NCBI GenBank assembly: GCA_041946685.1
Contig: JBHGAV010000016.1
Coordinates: forward strand, 1 to 64,000
Reading direction: 5' to 3'
Source of the DNA: JBHGAV01 sp041946685
GTDB lineage: Bacteria > Acidobacteriota > Terriglobia > Bryobacterales > Bryobacteraceae
DNA length: 64,000 bases
Shown: piece after piece, positions 9,090 through 17,501 of the stretch
Numbering within the stretch: the stretch's first letter is position 1
Layout: each line of letters starts with the position of its first letter
Notes under the pieces: generated by a model
What the model saw: only the letters and a program-made list of their open reading frames with translations
Database searches by the model: none
Told to the model about the DNA's origin: nothing
Made by a program: the position numbers and the translations under genes

Positions 9090-9494
9090 ATGAACATTCG
9101 CTGCCCGAATTGCCAGAGCCGGAACGTCCGGTACTCACACCTCAGCACACCCAAGGAGCGGCTGTTTAGCCTGATCGGGATTCGCCCCTTACGATGCCGC
9201 GACTGCCGGGAGCGCTTCGTAACCCGCCTCTGGGATCCGGCAGACCTGCCTTATGCTCGCTGCCCCAGGTGTATGAACATGACGCTGTCCACCTGGTCAC
9301 CCAGTCACTACCATGTGCCTGCCGGCCGTAGTGTCAAGCTCTTCTTCGGCGCCAGCCCTTACCGGTGCGAGAACTGCCGCTACAACTTCGTCAGCTTCCG
9401 GGCGAGAAAACATCGCTTCAAGCGCGAACGGCGGGCCGCGCCACAGGAGGGGGCACCCGCCCCGCTGGCCAGTAAAGATGAGGAAAGCACTTAG
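9090..9494 (+). CDS. Small zinc-ribbon protein
   Basis: The 134-residue protein carries four CxxC pairs: CPNC and CRDC in the first 40 residues, CPRC near residue 55 and CENC near residue 93. This would form two zinc ribbons. The C-terminus is basic and then Pro/Ala/Glu-rich. I do not recognise a specific function; zinc ribbons of this type often bind nucleic acid or protein. The ATG at 9090 lies 7 bp after the aminotransferase stop with CGAGG just upstream. It is the last plus-strand gene before the non-coding region. Confidence 0.75.
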   Translation: MNIRCPNCQSRNVRYSHLSTPKERLFSLIGIRPLRCRDCRERFVTRLWDPADLPYARCPRCMNMTLSTWSPSHYHVPAGRSVKLFFGASPYRCENCRYNFVSFRARKHRFKRERRAAPQEGAPAPLASKDEEST

Positions 9495-9497
9495 GGC

Positions 9498-10160
9498 AAA
9501 AAAAAGGTTCCAAGTGACCCACTTTCCAGCTTGCTCTCCGGCCCGCGCGCACTCGGCCTGAGCATGGCATTCGGTCCGGCCGTGTGTTTCTCCCTTCGCT
9601 CCACGTGACGGTTCTTACCCGTCTCGCTTCATAGCTCCGGGCGGCACAAGCCTACCGCACCGATAGGAACCGACGCTTGACGACGGCCTTTCACTCTTCC
9701 GCAGTGAGTGACCCTTTTGGGATCCCCCCCGGCGGAGTCAAAGCTCCCGACCTATCGCTTCGGCGTCCCACCGAATGTTCCGACGACCCGTTCGGCCTTT
9801 GGGCTCCTCCCCCCAGCACCCGGTTGACTCCGGCCTGGTCGGTATCACTGCCCGCGGCCCGTTGCCGCCTTCCCTATCCGGCTGCCACGGACTCTCCTCG
9901 GGCTTCCACTCCCCTCCGGGGTCCTACCCCCTCGGGATCGTTGTGCTCGGCCCGATTCCCGTCCGCGAAGCTCACTTCTCCGGGAAGCCCGATCGCCCTT
10001 CGCTCCCCGCCCGCGCTGCTTTTTATCACATGCGCTAGCGGATCATCGTTCCAGACTCGCTACTCCCCGCGAAGCCCGCTGTTCCGTGAACCTCTTGGAA
10101 CCAGCTTCATGATGCGCCCAAAGCCGCCTGAAGTCAACAGAAATCGATATGGGCGCATGT
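9498..10160 (-). ncRNA. Candidate large structured non-coding RNA, about 0.65-0.7 kb
   Basis: No credible protein gene lies between 9495 and 10255. On the minus strand, GGTTCCAAG at 10102-10094 is perfectly complementary to CTTGGAACC at 9514-9506, and the latter is followed at once by eight T residues. This is the layout of an RNA closed by a long-range stem with a terminator-like U-tract. Upstream, a 9-bp stem pairs 10150-10158 with 10112-10120. Inside are nested stems 9965-9970/9998-10003 around 9981-9984/9988-9991, and hairpins at 9911-9921 and 9759-9775. It lies about 100 bp downstream of a minus-strand gene, with an AT-rich gap between. I cannot match it to RNase P, tmRNA, 6S, SRP RNA or a group II intron domain V. 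The class is unknown and expression is unproven. Confidence 0.45.
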
Positions 10161-10191
10161 CTTTTTCAGAGACTTTATTTTCTTTGATTTC

Positions 10192-10219
10192 AATAGAATG
10201 CGAGTGGATGAACGTGCAA
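10192..10219 (-). promoter_or_regulatory. Possible promoter for the structured RNA
   Basis: On the minus strand TTGCAC (10219-10214) and TCTATT (10197-10192) are 16 bp apart inside an AT-rich stretch, just upstream of the first stem of the candidate RNA. Each hexamer is a partial match to consensus. Confidence 0.25.
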
Positions 10220-10255
10220 GAGTTGTGGAAAAAACAATGCCGGCGGTTCCTGTTT

Positions 10256-11329
10256 CTACTTGGTGACAAGACGGAGAATCGTCCCCTCGTCGGTGGCCAC
10301 CCAAGCCGGTCCGCCTTCGGCCGCCGCCAGAACCGCTCTGGCTGCCTTGGGGCGACCCTCGATGCTCATCTCCGTCCATTCAACCAAGTCTCTGCTCTCG
10401 AAGATCCTAAGCCTTCCCCGGCGGCTGTGTCCCGTGCGTTCGATCGCCGCCAGCCAGGCCTGGCCTGAAGCACCAAGGTCGATGTCGGTGACGGCGCAGT
10501 CCGCCCGCCGGAAAGCACGCCAACTCTTCCCGGTCTTCCACTCGATCTGGAAGACTTCGGACGGGAATTCGAAGCCGCTCTGGAATTGGATCAGGCCGAG
10601 CCCCCGGCCGTCCGGCGCGAACACAACCTTGGTCACGCGTCCGAACATCGAGGCCGTGGAAGCGCTCCACGTCGCCCCGGCGTCACGCGTATCAAGGAAG
10701 ATCGTCAAGTGCGGCAACTCACGCCGGCCAGGCGCGCCGCCGGGTTGCGGCGGAATGCTTGCTCCGGCCGCCATGCCGAACCGGCCGCCGACAAAGGTGA
10801 GGCAGTCGTAGGAGGTGTATTCCGGCGTGCCAGCCGCCTCCTGTCCTGCCGCCACACGGCTCCAACTCGCGCCCCCGTCGCCTGTCTGATAGAAACCCTT
10901 GAGGGGCCCGACCGCCCAGCCTCGTCTTTCGTCGAGAAAGTGCACGCGGGTTACCTCCGGAGTTGAGGCCTCCGGCAGTTTGCTCCAGGTGGCTCCGAAG
11001 TCGGAGGTCTTCCACAGTCCGCCGCCGGTGACCATCCATCCGTTCACCTCGTTCAGGAAGAACAGAGACTGACCTTCTTCCTGGAGTGACACCCGGCTCC
11101 ACCGGCGGCCTCCGTCCGCCGTGAGGAGAGCCAGCGGCTTTGCTCCCTGTCCTCTCCCGGCGCGGCCCACGGCGATACCACGATCCGCGGACGCGAACTT
11201 GAGGTCACTGAAAGCGACGGCCTCTCCGCCCTTGGGAGAGAACTGAACCCGCCATACTTGGCCGCGGGCGCAGGAAGCCATCCAGAAAAGGAGCCCCGCG
11301 ATGCCCGCCAGTCGTGTCATCGAGTGCAT
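10256..11329 (-). CDS. Exported beta-propeller protein of the BNR/Ycf48 type
   Basis: The 357-residue protein starts with a hydrophobic signal segment ending near GLLFWMASCARGQ, which suggests export and possibly lipidation at Cys20. The rest consists of short repeats in which a GWAVG or GWMVTG element is followed by TSDFGATWS, TGDGGASWS or TRDAGATWS. This is the Asp-box (BNR) pattern of sialidase-like and Ycf48/HCF136-like propellers. The fold is well supported; the ligand or partner is not. In photosynthetic bacteria Ycf48 assists photosystem II assembly, but that role should not be transferred here. Two Met codons, at 11329 and 11320, are possible starts. Confidence 0.75.
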   Translation of the reverse strand: MHSMTRLAGIAGLLFWMASCARGQVWRVQFSPKGGEAVAFSDLKFASADRGIAVGRAGRGQGAKPLALLTADGGRRWSRVSLQEEGQSLFFLNEVNGWMVTGGGLWKTSDFGATWSKLPEASTPEVTRVHFLDERRGWAVGPLKGFYQTGDGGASWSRVAAGQEAAGTPEYTSYDCLTFVGGRFGMAAGASIPPQPGGAPGRRELPHLTIFLDTRDAGATWSASTASMFGRVTKVVFAPDGRGLGLIQFQSGFEFPSEVFQIEWKTGKSWRAFRRADCAVTDIDLGASGQAWLAAIERTGHSRRGRLRIFESRDLVEWTEMSIEGRPKAARAVLAAAEGGPAWVATDEGTILRLVTK

Positions 11330-11377
11330 CAGAAGCTTTGATTATCCTAGCAGCGAGCTTCACAGTAAACCGCGCGT

Positions 11378-11407
11378 TTGCGTTTTCGTCCCCCGCGCCG
11401 ATAGTAT
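11378..11407 (+). promoter_or_regulatory. Candidate promoter for the bactofilin gene
   Basis: TTGCGT at 11378-11383 and TAGTAT at 11402-11407, spaced 18 bp, lie in the divergent gap between the propeller gene and the bactofilin gene. Confidence 0.3.
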
Positions 11408-11473
11408 AGGACATCGGCCTCATCGTGGCTGAATTCAGGCCGTCTGTTATGGCGGCGCGAGGAGGATGCGCCT

Positions 11474-12034
11474 GTGTGGAACAAGCGTAAAGAAGAGGAG
11501 CATACAATCCGATCAACAGCCCCTCCCACTTCCGCGGAGCTTGCTCGGGAGGGCATACCGATTTCGACACTCCCCGGGAGGGCCTCGGAAACAGAGGTTT
11601 CGCGTGGCACGGCCCTGATCGGCAAGTCGCTGCTGGTGAAGGGGCAGTTGTTCGGCCGCGAGGACCTGACCATCGATGGCGAACTGGACGGCTCGCTGGA
11701 GCTGCAGGAGCACCGCCTGACCATCGGGCCGAATGGCAAGGTGCAAGCAAACATCAAGGCCCGTGAGGTAGTTGTGATCGGTACGGTTCACGGCAACATC
11801 GAGGCGACCGAGAAGATCGACATCCGCAAGGACGCCAAGCTGGTAGGTGACATCCGGACCGCAAGAATCATGATCGAGGATGGCGCATACTTCAAGGGCA
11901 GCATCGATATTCAGAAGCCCGAAGTCAGCCGGCCGCCGGCCGCCGCTCGTCCTCAGACGGCCGCGGCGGCAGGCGCCGCTCCACAGCAGCAGCCGCTGTC
12001 AGTAAACCCCAGTTCCCCCGAGGTGAAGCGCTGA
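11474..12034 (+). CDS. Bactofilin (polymer-forming cytoskeletal protein)
   Basis: The 186-residue product has a short variable N-terminus, a central right-handed beta-helix of about 100 residues and a Pro/Ala/Gln-rich tail. The beta-helix repeats include KSLLVKGQLFGREDLTIDGE, GPNGKVQANIKAREVVVIG and IDIRKDAKLVGDIRTARI. That is the bactofilin (DUF583) pattern. Bactofilins polymerise without nucleotide and organise cell-wall or polar structures at the inner membrane face. The GTG start at 11474 has GGAGG 8 nt upstream. The methyltransferase-like gene begins 21 bp later and is probably co-transcribed. Confidence 0.93.
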   Translation: MWNKRKEEEHTIRSTAPPTSAELAREGIPISTLPGRASETEVSRGTALIGKSLLVKGQLFGREDLTIDGELDGSLELQEHRLTIGPNGKVQANIKAREVVVIGTVHGNIEATEKIDIRKDAKLVGDIRTARIMIEDGAYFKGSIDIQKPEVSRPPAAARPQTAAAAGAAPQQQPLSVNPSSPEVKR

Positions 12035-12055
12035 CCTCAGGCGAGGTGCCCGCCT

Positions 12056-12703
12056 TTGCTTAGGGAACGGTTGAAGAGGCTGGTGGGGACCAGAGTGCCT
12101 CTCCCCAAGCCGGCGGCGCGCGAGACCCCGGTACCCGAGCCGGGGGCAGCCGCCTACGCCCGGCACAGCCATGGACTGGAACAGTTCTTTGCCCAGATCC
12201 AGGGGCAGGGGTCGTTACGAATTCTCGACGTCGGCGGTGTCACGCAGGCCAATGTCGCGTTCATCACTGGCCTGGGGCACAAGCTGTACTCCGAGGATTT
12301 CTTGAGGGCGCTCGATTCTGCCGCGGGCCCCGAGCCTGCGGCGGCTCTGCTCCAGCAGACCCTGGGCTTTCCCCCCGGAGCTTTCGACGGCGTGCTCCTG
12401 TGGGACGTGCTGGAGTTCCTCCCGCAGCCTCTGCTTAAGGCCACGGTGGAGCGGTTGTATCAGGTGACGAAGCCGGGTTCCTGCATGCTGGCGTTCTTCC
12501 ACGCGGACGAGAAGGCAGCTTCCGTGCCGGCTTACTCCTACCGCATTTCGGACGGCAGGACGCTGCTGCTGGCCAACAAGCAGATGCGCCGCCCGGCGCA
12601 GTTGTTCAACAACCGCGCCGTCGAAAGGCTCTTCCAGGATTTCCAGTCGGTGAAGTTCTTCCTCACCCGCGACCACCTCCGCGAAGTCATCGTCCGGCGG
12701 TAG
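12056..12703 (+). CDS. Class I SAM-dependent methyltransferase-like protein
   Basis: The 215-residue protein contains a Rossmann methyltransferase core. Motif I reads LRILDVGGVTQANVAFI, with GG in place of the usual GxGxG, and FDGVLLWDVLEFLPQPLL matches the motif IV region. The weak motif I leaves open whether it still binds SAM. The substrate is unknown. The TTG start at 12056 has GAGG about 9 nt upstream. Its position directly behind the bactofilin gene suggests linked expression, perhaps in envelope or surface-structure work, but that is inference. Confidence 0.65.
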   Translation: MLRERLKRLVGTRVPLPKPAARETPVPEPGAAAYARHSHGLEQFFAQIQGQGSLRILDVGGVTQANVAFITGLGHKLYSEDFLRALDSAAGPEPAAALLQQTLGFPPGAFDGVLLWDVLEFLPQPLLKATVERLYQVTKPGSCMLAFFHADEKAASVPAYSYRISDGRTLLLANKQMRRPAQLFNNRAVERLFQDFQSVKFFLTRDHLREVIVRR

Positions 12704-12779
12704 CGCCGGAAGATGTTGTTCGCGCCGCCGGAGAAGCACGCTACAATGGGATCAACTTCTCTTTCTGGGTTCTGGGAAT

Positions 12780-13856
12780 ATGACGACCTCGTTGGATCCT
12801 TCCAAGGCCGAGGCTTTCTCTGCACGGCTGCTTTCCGCGCTCAACGACGCGGCTCTATGTTTGATGATCTCGGTCGGCCACCGCACGGGCTTGCTCGATT
12901 CCATGCGGGGGGCTCCGCCTTCCACCGCTGAAGAAGTCGCCGCAAGGGCCGGACTCAACGAACGGTAAGTACGAGAGTGGCTGGGCGCGGTTGTTTTGGC
13001 GGACGTTGTCGAGCACGATCCCCAGACCAACCGCTACCGGCTGCCCCCTGAGCACGCCGCGATTCTTACGCGTGCGGCAGCCGCGGACAACCTGGCGGGA
13101 TTCGCGCAGGACATCTCAGTGCTCGGCGGCGTGGAAGACGACATCGTCGAGTGCTTCCTGAAGGGGGGCGGGGTTCCCTACGAGCGGTTCCCGCGATTTC
13201 ACGCGGTGATGGCGGAGGACAGCGGACAGTCCGTGCTCTCGTCGCTGGAGTCGCACGTCGTGCCTCTCATACCCGGACTGGATCGCCGGTTGACGGAAGG
13301 GATGAGCGTGCTCGATGTCGGCTGCGGCAGTGGCAGGATCATGAACCGGCTGGCCGGTGTCTATCCGGACAGTTGCTTCGTCGGGATCGATCTCTCGCAA
13401 GAGGCGATCGAAATGGCGCGCGCCGAGGCTTCGGACAAGGGGCTGCGCAACATAAGGTTCATCGCAGCCGACCTGAGCGACTTCCAGCAAACGGCTGACC
13501 ACGCCCTACTTGACTTGATCACGATCTTTGACGCCGTCCACGACGAGGCTAGGTCTTTGAACGTGCTCAAGGGGATCTATCGCGCGCTGAAGCCCGATGG
13601 CGTGTACCTCATGCAGGACATCCGCGCGTCCAGCCGTCTCGATTACAACCATGGGCATCCGATCGGCACGCTTCTCTACACTATCTCCTGCATGCACTGC
13701 ATGACGGTGTCGCTGGCGCAGGGCGGCGAGGGGCTGGGCGCCATGTGGGGCGAGGAGAAGACGCGCGAGTATCTCCAGAAGGCCGGTTTCCGCTCGATCG
13801 AAACCCACCGTCTCGATCACGACATCCAGAACAACTGGTACATTGTCAGAAAGTGA
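12780..13856 (+). pseudogene. SAM methyltransferase with N-terminal winged helix, interrupted by an in-frame stop
   Basis: One reading frame runs from ATG 12780 to 13856 but contains TAA at 12966-12968. Before it are 62 residues with a winged-helix-like segment ending in ARAGLNER. After it the same frame continues VREWLGAVVLADVVEHDP. Related methyltransferases read through this point with a Tyr (NERYVREWLGA), so a TAC/TAT codon appears to have become TAA. The downstream part holds a complete catalytic domain, with motif I SVLDVGCGSGRIMNRLAG near 13300. A shortened protein could start at TTG 12996 but would lack the winged helix. A recent nonsense mutation or a sequencing error fits best, because the rest of the frame is undamaged. 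Confidence 0.8.
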
Positions 13857-13889
13857 CCTGCGTCCCGGACGCCCGCGTCAAATCAGACT

Positions 13890-14618
13890 TCACTTGTAGC
13901 ACCCCCGCAACTGGTTCCAGCGCACGCGCACCACGTCCCCGAACATCGCCAGGCTGTCGCGCAGCATGCGAACCTTGGTGCCCTCCGAGTGGCTCCACCG
14001 CACTGGCACCTCGACCGACTTATAGCCGAGCAACCGCGCGATAAACAGTACCTCCACGTCGAAGCCGAACCGCTCCAGCCGCTGCCGCCGGAAAATCTCC
14101 CGCGCGGCGCCCGCCTCGAAGAGCTTGAAGCCGCACTGGGTGTCCTGGAAACCAAGCCCCGTGACCAGACGGACCAGGAGGTTGAACAACCGGCCGGCGT
14201 TCTCGCGGAAGACCGATTGGTGCACCTTGATCAGAGACCGGTCCAGGGCCCGCGACCCGATCGCCACAGCCGCGCCGCCCGTCGTGGCGGCTTCGAGCAG
14301 CTTGTCCAGCTCGTCAATTGGGGCCGACAGGTCCGCGTCCGTGAACAGCACCCACTCCCCGCGCGCCTCCATCACCCCGTGACGGACCGAGTACCCCTTG
14401 CCCCGGTTGCCCGGGTTCTTCAGCAGCCGAAGGCCGCTGTACAGAGGCACAAGCCGCTCCACGATGGCGCAGGTGAGATCGGTCGACCCGTCATCGACCA
14501 CGATCACCTCGGCGAACTCGGGCCTGCTGTCCGACAGGTAGCCGAACACGTCCCGCAGCGTGGCTGGCAGGCGGTTTTCTTCGTTGAACGCGGGAATGAC
14601 GATAGAGATGGAATTCAA
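13890..14618 (-). CDS. Family 2 glycosyltransferase (dolichyl/polyprenyl-phosphate glucosyltransferase-like)
   Basis: The 242-residue protein has the GT2/GT-A fold hallmarks: SIVIPAFNEENRLPATL at the N-terminus, VVDDGSTD near residue 42, FTDADLSAPIDEL as the DXD-like metal site, and GFQDTQCGFKLF in the acceptor region. The last motif is typical of the DPM1/ALG5-like branch, which transfers a sugar from NDP-sugar to a lipid phosphate carrier. It lacks membrane segments, so it would act at the cytoplasmic face. It is convergent with the broken methyltransferase gene and divergent from lysS. Confidence 0.88.
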   Translation of the reverse strand: MNSISIVIPAFNEENRLPATLRDVFGYLSDSRPEFAEVIVVDDGSTDLTCAIVERLVPLYSGLRLLKNPGNRGKGYSVRHGVMEARGEWVLFTDADLSAPIDELDKLLEAATTGGAAVAIGSRALDRSLIKVHQSVFRENAGRLFNLLVRLVTGLGFQDTQCGFKLFEAGAAREIFRRQRLERFGFDVEVLFIARLLGYKSVEVPVRWSHSEGTKVRMLRDSLAMFGDVVRVRWNQLRGCYK

Positions 14619-14626
14619 TGCTCAAT

Positions 14627-14632
14627 TATAAT
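14627..14632 (+). promoter_or_regulatory. TATAAT box upstream of lysS
   Basis: A perfect TATAAT lies 26 bp before the lysS start in the 40-bp gap between divergent genes. No convincing -35 box is visible. Confidence 0.35.
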
Positions 14633-14658
14633 AAGTGATTCCCGCATAGGAGACTGGC

Positions 14659-16164
14659 TTGTCCCTCGAACAGGAGCTATTGGAGCAGCGTCTCAAACGA
14701 ACCCGCGACATCGAAGCCCTCGGCTTTCGCCCTTACGGCCTGCGCTTCGAGTTCACGCACACCATCCCGCAGATTCTGGCCGGGTACGGCTCGAAGACGG
14801 CTGAGGAACTCGCCTCCCGCGTCGAGGTCCGCATATCGGGCCGCATCCAGACCCTGCGGCGCATGGGCAAAGCCGGCTTCCTGCATCTGCTGCAAGAAGG
14901 CGAGCGGCTCCAGATCTACGTCAAGAAGGACGCCGTTCCGTTGGTGGATTTCGAGCTTTACCAGTTGCTCGACATCGGCGACATCGTCGGCGTCGAGGGC
15001 TACTTGTTCCGCACCCGCACGGGCGAGCTGACCGTCCACGTCGAACGGCTCGTCCATCTTTCCAAGACCCTCCTGTCCATGCCCGAGAAGTGGCACGGTC
15101 TGGAAGACGTCGAGGTGCGCTACCGCCAGCGATACCTGGACTTGATCGCCAACCCGGAGGTACGGAAGGTCTTCGTCGCGCGCAGCCGCATCATCTCCTC
15201 GCTGCGCCGCCAGATGGAGGAGCGCGGGTTCATCGAGGTCGAAACGCCCATGATGCAGCCGCTCTACGGCGGCGCCGCGGCGCGTCCTTTCATCACCCAT
15301 CACAACACGCTCGACATGGACCTGTACCTGCGCATCGCGCCGGAGCTCTACCTCAAGCGTCTGGTGGTCGGGGGGCTGGAGCGGGTCTACGAGATCAACC
15401 GCAATTTCCGCAACGAGGGCATCTCCACCCAGCACAACCCCGAGTTCACCATGCTGGAGTTCTACCAAGCCTACACCGACTACCGGGGTTTGATGGATCT
15501 GTCCGGGGAGCTCCTGCGGCAGGTCGCGCTGGACGGGGCAGGCTCGACCGTGGTCGAGTTCGAGGGCAACCGGATCGACTTCGGCAATGTCCGCCGCATG
15601 AGCCTCAAGGAGGCCGTCATCGAGTATTGGAAGGACGGTGAGCGCCCGACCATGGAGCAACTCAACGACCCTGAGTGGCTCAAGTGGCATTCGACCAAGG
15701 GCTCAGCGGGAGAGGCCGTGGCCGATCTGTTCGAGCGCTATGCCGAGGCCGAGCTGATCCAGCCCACCATCATTTACGATTTCCCGGTGGAGACTTCTCC
15801 GCTCTCCAAGAGCAAACCGGAGGATCCCAGCCTGGTCGAGCGCTTTGAGATTTACGCCGCCGGCATGGAGATCGCCAACGCCTACACCGAGCTGAACGAT
15901 CCCCAGGAACAGCGCCGCCGCTTCGAGATGCAGCTTCGCATGCGCGAGAAGGGCGATGAGGAAGCTCACCAGATGGACGAGGACTTCCTCCGCGCGTTGT
16001 GCTACGGCATGCCGCCCACCGCGGGCGAGGGCATCGGCATCGACCGGCTGACCATGCTGCTGACCGGGTCCCGCTCCATTCGCGACGTAATCCTGTTCCC
16101 CCTACTGCGTCCGGAGGGGCCGATCGGTCTCGCCGACCGCCTGAGGGCCCTCGATGAAGGCTAG
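14659..16164 (+). CDS. lysS: Lysyl-tRNA synthetase, class II
   Basis: The 501-residue enzyme charges tRNA-Lys. An OB-fold anticodon-binding domain occupies about residues 50-170. The class II catalytic core follows, with motif 2 YEINRNFRNEGISTQHNPEF near residue 255 and motif 3 GEGIGIDRLTMLLTGSRSIR near residue 455. Its length is normal for the family. It starts at TTG 14659, preceded by AGGAGA at about 7 nt. Its stop overlaps the start of the LolC/E-type gene by 11 bp, so the two are translationally linked; I infer the pairing reflects shared transcription rather than shared function. Confidence 0.97.
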   Translation: MSLEQELLEQRLKRTRDIEALGFRPYGLRFEFTHTIPQILAGYGSKTAEELASRVEVRISGRIQTLRRMGKAGFLHLLQEGERLQIYVKKDAVPLVDFELYQLLDIGDIVGVEGYLFRTRTGELTVHVERLVHLSKTLLSMPEKWHGLEDVEVRYRQRYLDLIANPEVRKVFVARSRIISSLRRQMEERGFIEVETPMMQPLYGGAAARPFITHHNTLDMDLYLRIAPELYLKRLVVGGLERVYEINRNFRNEGISTQHNPEFTMLEFYQAYTDYRGLMDLSGELLRQVALDGAGSTVVEFEGNRIDFGNVRRMSLKEAVIEYWKDGERPTMEQLNDPEWLKWHSTKGSAGEAVADLFERYAEAELIQPTIIYDFPVETSPLSKSKPEDPSLVERFEIYAAGMEIANAYTELNDPQEQRRRFEMQLRMREKGDEEAHQMDEDFLRALCYGMPPTAGEGIGIDRLTMLLTGSRSIRDVILFPLLRPEGPIGLADRLRALDEG

Positions 16165-17404
16165 TCCGGTAAAGAGCCGGTTCGAGTTCTTCGTCGCCCT
16201 GCGGTACCTCAGGGCGAAGCGCAAGCAGGCCGTGATCTCCCTCATCACCGTGATCTCGATCGCCGGGGTGGCGGCCGGCGTCATGGCCCTGGTGATCGCG
16301 CTGGCTGTGAACAACGGCTTCCGCAACACCCTGCAACGCAATCTGCTGGGTGCCACGGCGCACGTCACCATCCTGGAGAAGGAACCCGGCTACGGCATCA
16401 AGGACTGGCGGGAGCTAGCCGAGAAGCTCCGGGGCCTTCCCCACGTCGCGTCCGCCTCCCCCAGCCTTTATGGCTCGGTCTACCTGGTCGCCCCCCTGCA
16501 ATCGGAAGGCGCGGTGCTGAAGGGTATCCAGGTAGACTCAGAGATCGATTCAGGAGGGCTTGGGCGCGCGATGAAGGAGGGGTCGCTCTCGGCGTTGAGG
16601 GGTGGAGGCCGCCCGGCCGGCATGGTCCTCGGGTCGCGTTTGGCCGCGCGAACCGGGCTCCCCTACAAGAGCGTGGCGAAGGTGATCAGCCCGCAGGGGG
16701 AGCTGACGCCGTTCGGCGCCGCCCCTTCCACCGAGCGCCTGCGCGTGGTGGGCACTTTCGAGACCGGCTTCTACGACCTGGATTCGGCATGGGCTTTCAC
16801 TTCGCTGGAAACCGCCCAGAGGATCTTCGGCTTGGAGGACGTGGTCAATGCCATCGAGCTGCGGATCGACAACCTCGACCTGGCGCAGGAGGTGGCCCGC
16901 TCCGCCGAGCGCGTGGCCGGCCCCAGGCTCGCCGCCACGAGCTGGATGGAGCAGAACCGGCAGATCTTCAACGCGCTCCGCATGGAGAAGGCCGTTACGA
17001 TCATCACCATCGGGCTCATAGAGCTGGTGGGAGCGCTTAACATACTGGTAGCGCTCATCATGATGGTGATGGAGAAGTATCGGGACATCGCCGTCTTGAT
17101 GTCGATGGGGGCGCGCCGCGAGCAGATCCGCCGTATCTTCATCTACCAGGGGCTGATCATCGGCTCGGTCGGCACGGTCCTCGGCCTCGCCGCCGGCTAC
17201 ACGCTCTGCTACCTGGCGGACCGCTTCCGCTGGCTGCGCTTGGATGAGAGCGTTTACTCGCTCAGCTTCGTGCCCTTCGAGCCGCGCTGGGTGGACGGCA
17301 TCTGGATCGCCGCCGCCGCCATCCTGGTCAGCTACCTTGCCACGCTCTACCCTTCCCGCAGCGCCACCCGCGTCTCCCCCGCCGAAGCGCTGAGGTACGA
17401 GTGA
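16154..17404 (+). CDS. LolC/LolE-family ABC transporter permease
   Basis: The 416-residue protein has the MacB/LolC architecture. A first membrane segment (residues ~20-45) follows an FFVALRYLRAKRKQ-type N-terminus. A periplasmic domain of ~220 residues comes next, then three membrane segments in an FtsX-type C-terminal region (RMEKAVTIITIGLIELVGAL, then IAVLMSMGARREQIRRIFI). LolCE releases outer-membrane lipoproteins to LolA. No LolD-type ATPase gene is adjacent, so the ATPase partner must be elsewhere. The start overlaps the end of lysS. Confidence 0.85.
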   Translation: MKASPVKSRFEFFVALRYLRAKRKQAVISLITVISIAGVAAGVMALVIALAVNNGFRNTLQRNLLGATAHVTILEKEPGYGIKDWRELAEKLRGLPHVASASPSLYGSVYLVAPLQSEGAVLKGIQVDSEIDSGGLGRAMKEGSLSALRGGGRPAGMVLGSRLAARTGLPYKSVAKVISPQGELTPFGAAPSTERLRVVGTFETGFYDLDSAWAFTSLETAQRIFGLEDVVNAIELRIDNLDLAQEVARSAERVAGPRLAATSWMEQNRQIFNALRMEKAVTIITIGLIELVGALNILVALIMMVMEKYRDIAVLMSMGARREQIRRIFIYQGLIIGSVGTVLGLAAGYTLCYLADRFRWLRLDESVYSLSFVPFEPRWVDGIWIAAAAILVSYLATLYPSRSATRVSPAEALRYE

Positions 17405-17408
17405 ACTC

Positions 17409-17437
17409 TGTACAAATCCTAATCCTTGTGATATAGT
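17409..17437 (+). promoter_or_regulatory. Candidate promoter for the asnB cluster
   Basis: TGTACA (17409-17414) and TATAGT (17432-17437) are 17 bp apart and match consensus at four and five of six positions. Downstream are two GTTAAGG repeats and a perfect hairpin, TCTCCC-GAAT-GGGAGA (17470-17485), with no U-tract. The hairpin may protect or regulate the leader. Confidence 0.4.
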
Positions 17438-17501
17438 CTCTTAATCGGTTAAGGGCAGTTAAGGTGAGTCTCCCGAATGGGAGAACGGGGATATTCGCAG
17501 A

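Noticed and set aside
9498..10160. RNase P RNA, tmRNA or a group II intron as the identity of the structured region
   Set aside because: A GAGGAGAGTCC string and a GTAAGA loop recall RNase P, but their spacing is wrong and the universal ACAGAA segment is absent. There is no tRNA-like end for tmRNA, and no recognisable domain V or reverse transcriptase for a group II intron.
9677..10468. A 263-codon plus-strand open frame across the gene-free region
   Set aside because: The translation is Pro/Ser/Arg-rich without domain features, crosses the proposed RNA stems and then runs antisense through the 3' end of the propeller gene. It looks like chance coding in GC-rich DNA.
17402..17437. A short frame starting GTG AAC upstream of asnB that could be an Asn-related leader peptide
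   Set aside because: Only one Asn codon, the frame lies upstream of or inside the likely promoter, and the nearby hairpin has no U-tract.
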